The notes under the pieces are model-generated. The model did no database searches. It was not told the DNA's origin and saw only the letters and a program-made list of their open reading frames with translations. Shown here one piece after another: positions 6,129-8,020 of a stretch of DNA of 8,020 nucleotides. The stretch lies in the NCBI GenBank assembly GCA_030453435.1, contig JAKDKI010000087.1:1-8020 (forward strand), read 5' to 3'. The DNA comes from Kocuria sp. (GTDB taxonomy: Bacteria > Actinomycetota > Actinomycetes > Actinomycetales > Micrococcaceae). How positions within the stretch are numbered: the stretch's first letter is position 1; every line of letters starts with the position of its first letter. Both the position numbers and the translations under genes were made by a program.

Positions 6129-6151
6129 CCCTCACATGTGGGGGAGTTGTC
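6124..6151. promoter_or_regulatory. Imperfect dyad, possible operator in the divergent region
   Basis: Outer arms gacaac (6124-6129) and gttgtc (6146-6151) are exact inverted repeats. Between them cacatgtg (6133-6140) is a perfect 8-base palindrome, offset by one base from the centre of the outer pair. The dyad overlaps the -35 box of the proposed leftward promoter and a TTGACA on the other strand, a sensible site for a regulator acting on both transcripts. The symmetry is seen; binding is inferred. Confidence 0.4.
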
Positions 6152-6302
6152 CCTCTTTCAACGGACAAATGGGAATACGGGGGACTGCGAAGAGTGATTA
6201 CCATGGAAGTTGAGTGACTGTGCCGGGGGGAACGGTGCACACGATCATTGCAACGCCCGTCAGCGCACGCTGAGGGCTGGGCTGAGGGGGAGCGTACTCG
6301 TC

Positions 6303-6956
6303 ATGAGTCAAACAGTTGGTAGAACTTCGCGCGCGTACGAACGCGGCGAAGTCAGTTCTTTTCATCTCTGGACCGCTTTGCGCAGGAGCTGGTGGGTCAT
6401 TCTGGTTACCGCTGCACTGGGCGCGGCTCTCGGCTGGGGCGCCGGTGCCGTACTGGGAACCAGCTACACCTCCACCGCTTCCGGTGTGGTGGTAGCCAAT
6501 GGCGGTACGAATTCCACCGAGGCTCTCGCCGGTGAGAATCTGGCAAAATCGAAGGCCATTACCTTTGGCAGTATCTCCGGTACCACCTCCACCGCCGCAT
6601 CCGTGATCGACGAGCTAGGTCTCGATCAGACCCCGGAGGCCTTGCTGCAGAACGTGAAGTCCACCGTGCCGTTGGACACTTCCGAAGTGCGAGTCAGCGC
6701 TACATCGTCGTCGCCGGAAGAGGCACAGCAATTGGCCCAGACCTGGATCGATGTGTTGGGCACACAGGTGGACGATCTCGGTGACACTGCCGAGGAGAAC
6801 GGCACAACTGTGGAGCTGAACCGCGTGGGGCAAGCCTCGTTGCCGCAGGATCCCTCATCCCCGTCATCCATCATGCTGATTGCGGTGGGAGCATTCCTGG
6901 GCCTTTTGGTGGGGGCGCTGATTGCGATTGCACGTCATCAGTTGAGCTCCAAGTAG
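6303..6956 (+). CDS. wzz: Wzz/CapA-like polysaccharide co-polymerase (chain-length regulator), no kinase domain
   Basis: A 217-residue membrane protein thought to work with Wzy to set chain length. TM1 is at about 30-50 (WWVILVTAALGAALGWGAGAV). The extracellular part (51-188) includes the family-like VRVSATSSSPEEAQQLAQTW (129-148), the usual region following a strand of 'sites and then gone' type. A Pro-rich segment ASLPQDPSSPSS (178-189) precedes TM2 (190-210), the hallmark of Wzz/CpsC-type proteins. The protein ends 7 residues after TM2, so there is no fused tyrosine-kinase domain and no Tyr-rich tail. Any kinase partner must be encoded elsewhere. ATG 6303 is preceded by GAGGGGGAG about 10-12 bases upstream; a TTG at 6210 would give an implausible non-membrane extension. 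It is divergent from the wzy operon and ends at a strong terminator hairpin. Confidence 0.9.
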   Translation: MSQTVGRTSRAYERGEVSSFHLWTALRRSWWVILVTAALGAALGWGAGAVLGTSYTSTASGVVVANGGTNSTEALAGENLAKSKAITFGSISGTTSTAASVIDELGLDQTPEALLQNVKSTVPLDTSEVRVSATSSSPEEAQQLAQTWIDVLGTQVDDLGDTAEENGTTVELNRVGQASLPQDPSSPSSIMLIAVGAFLGLLVGALIAIARHQLSSK

Positions 6957-6973
6957 CCACTGGCGGCGCACAA

Positions 6974-7009
6974 GAATGAGGGCCCCACCGACTGGTGGGG
7001 CCCTCATTC
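6974..7009. terminator. Strong bidirectional terminator hairpin
   Basis: A perfect 16-bp stem (6974-6989 with 6994-7009) with the 4-base loop GACT lies 17 bases after the wzz stop and 24 bases after the CapK-like gene's stop on the other strand. The stem is GC-rich inside (ggccccacc/ggtgggg) with A/T-rich outer pairs. T-runs outside the stem are weak, but placement between converging genes makes a two-way terminator the best reading. Confidence 0.88.
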
Positions 7010-7033
7010 ATCGACGATCTCTTGGTCGACCGA

Positions 7034-8020
7034 CTACGCCCACACCGTGGGTGCATTGGGTATCCGCTGATCCAGCAGCGTGAACTTTCCGTTCAACGTG
7101 GCCGGCAACTCGTCAACGAGCTCGAAGTCCAACTCCACCTGGTTCTGAGTGCGACGGATCATGAGCTGCCGGAACCGCTCCAACTCTTCCGCGGTCGCTT
7201 TCTTGGAAGGCTGCACGAGCAATATCGCCTTACCGGGGGTGTCCTGGCGGATCTTGAACCGGTGAACGCACTCGAACTCGTGACCGTGCACGTTGAACGG
7301 AGTGGTGGAAAAGGTCTGCCCGTCTGCCTTGACCAGACCCTCGCGACCTCTGCGCGCCAGGATGTTCTTGAACAGCGGCGTGCCCACCTCGTCATGGCCG
7401 ACGAGTTCCGCGGAGTCACCCGTGTCGTAGCGGACCAGCGGCATGCCTCGTCCGTCCAGGGTGGTGGTCACGATGCGCCCGCGCTCACCCATCTCCACCG
7501 GGTTGCCGTCCTGGTGCAGGAGTTCCACGTGTCCGTACAGCGGGTATGGGTGGTAGACGAAGTCGTCGTCGAGCCATGCAAAGACCGATTTCTCGCTCAA
7601 CCCGTAGAACACGGCCTGCTTCGCGTTGGGGAACAATCGCTGCAAGACGTCACGCTGCTCCGGGCCGAACTGCTCGGAGACGGGCAGAACACCACGGATC
7701 TTGAAGCGCCAGGACGTATCGAAGTCCGCCTCATCGAGCAGCCTGGCCACGTACATGAACGTGGATGGGTAGCCGTGCAGGAACTCGATGCCCCGCTTCT
7801 CGATCAGCTCCCAGTACTCGCGAATGGTGTCCGGACCGATGGTCTGGATCCGGATCACGATCTCGCCGGTGCTATTCATCACGAAGTACGGCCGATGCTG
7901 CGGCAAATCCAATCCGCGGAAGAACACACGCCATTGGCCCAGCCGGTAGCCTGTGCGCGACCATGAATCCACCACGTAGGCCCATTCCCGCGCGCCGCGA
8001 TTGCGGTCCAGCAGGAAGAA
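7034..8020 (-). CDS. PaaK/CapK-type adenylate-forming enzyme, partial (N-terminus beyond right edge)
   Basis: The C-terminal 328 residues of a phenylacetate-CoA ligase/CapK family protein. Family members activate a carboxylate as an acyl-adenylate and often pass it to CoA or another acceptor. Visible motifs are GYPSTFMYVARLL (about 7740-7780), YGLSEKSVFAW (about 7575-7607, like the family's YG-x-SE motif), VRYDTGD (7415-7435, matching the ADP/AMP-contacting RY-x-TGD) and a late LNGKFTLL (about 7076-7099) whose Lys fits the catalytic lysine. The frame is open to the edge with no stop. The Gly/Ser/Thr-rich ATP loop is expected just outside, so the apparent start at GTG 7975 is not the true one. 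Relatives lie in capsule and exopolysaccharide loci (CapK) with poorly known substrates; acylation of the polymer or its lipid is a possible role. It converges on wzz and belongs to a separate leftward transcript. Confidence 0.88.
   Translation of the reverse strand, partial: FFLLDRNRGAREWAYVVDSWSRTGYRLGQWRVFFRGLDLPQHRPYFVMNSTGEIVIRIQTIGPDTIREYWELIEKRGIEFLHGYPSTFMYVARLLDEADFDTSWRFKIRGVLPVSEQFGPEQRDVLQRLFPNAKQAVFYGLSEKSVFAWLDDDFVYHPYPLYGHVELLHQDGNPVEMGERGRIVTTTLDGRGMPLVRYDTGDSAELVGHDEVGTPLFKNILARRGREGLVKADGQTFSTTPFNVHGHEFECVHRFKIRQDTPGKAILLVQPSKKATAEELERFRQLMIRRTQNQVELDFELVDELPATLNGKFTLLDQRIPNAPTVWA

Larger units (their letters stand above)
5935..6302. other. Divergent control region between the wzy operon and the wzz-like gene
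   Basis: About 370 bases without a convincing gene, more AT-rich in places than its flanks. It must hold promoters for both directions. Seen here are a leftward sigma-70-like pair (6100-6128), an overlapping imperfect dyad (6124-6151), and the wzy-side ribosome site (5949-5940). Near wzz there is a 6-bp hairpin (6260-6265/6268-6273) followed by a GAGGGGGA ribosome site (6283-6290). For the rightward gene, TTGACT (6067-6072) and TTGACA (6122-6127) are good -35 matches, but neither has a good -10 at normal spacing, so its promoter is unresolved. Both 5' leaders would be long, roughly 150-200 bases. Confidence 0.6.

Noticed and set aside
6122..6150. TTGACA at 6122 as a complete rightward promoter for wzz
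   Set aside because: The -35 box is perfect, but at 17-19 base spacing the -10 candidates (for example AGTTGT) match poorly. The rightward promoter is left unresolved.
6995..7966. Long open frame on the plus strand (323 codons) opposite the CapK-like gene
   Set aside because: It starts inside the terminator hairpin, has no recognisable motif, and mirrors a gene with clear adenylate-forming motifs.
1..8020. CRISPR array, tRNA/rRNA genes, insertion sequence or phage attachment site
   Set aside because: No regularly spaced repeats, cloverleaf-like sequence, transposase motifs or flanking terminal repeats were found on reading either strand.

Overview
The window reads as part of a cell-surface or extracellular polysaccharide locus of the Wzx/Wzy type from a GC-rich Gram-positive bacterium, most likely an actinobacterium. 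Support: strong G/C preference at third codon positions, Shine-Dalgarno starts, 1-4 base stop/start overlaps, and no outer-membrane export gene. A Micrococcales-type host is a guess from style only.

Layout. A leftward (minus-strand) operon runs from about 5930 to beyond the left edge: a Wzy-type O-antigen ligase/polymerase (4451-5914), a GT4 glycosyltransferase (3411-4454), an alpha/alpha-toroid protein of unknown activity (2177-3334), a WecG/TagA/CpsF (GT26) glycosyltransferase (1458-2180), and a Wzx-type flippase cut by the window edge (1-1246). Overlaps of 4 bases join wzy to the GT4 gene and the toroid gene to the GT26 gene. A 76-base gap with a perfect 12-bp hairpin separates the GT4 and toroid genes. 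Rightward from the same control region (about 5915-6302) runs a Wzz-like chain-length regulator (6303-6956). It ends at a strong 16-bp hairpin that also faces the tail of a converging PaaK/CapK-type adenylate-forming enzyme (7034 to past the right edge).

Inferred joint function: glycosyltransferases build a repeat unit on undecaprenyl phosphate, the flippase moves it across the membrane, Wzy polymerises it, and Wzz sets chain length. The toroid and CapK-like proteins would act in processing or modification. The initiating transferase is not in this window.

The most striking feature is an in-frame TGA at 1458-1460 in the GT26 gene, exactly where the family has a conserved Trp. The normal C-terminal tail is still encoded, in the same frame, for 34 more codons after it. 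Other points of interest are a 12-codon leader ORF with a strong ribosome site whose stop overlaps an internal Wzy start codon (TGATG), two adjacent near-perfect palindromes inside the flippase gene, and a hairpin next to the flippase ATG. I see no wholly new system: this is a recognisable polysaccharide operon with one uncharacterised component (the toroid protein) and several regulatory-looking structures.
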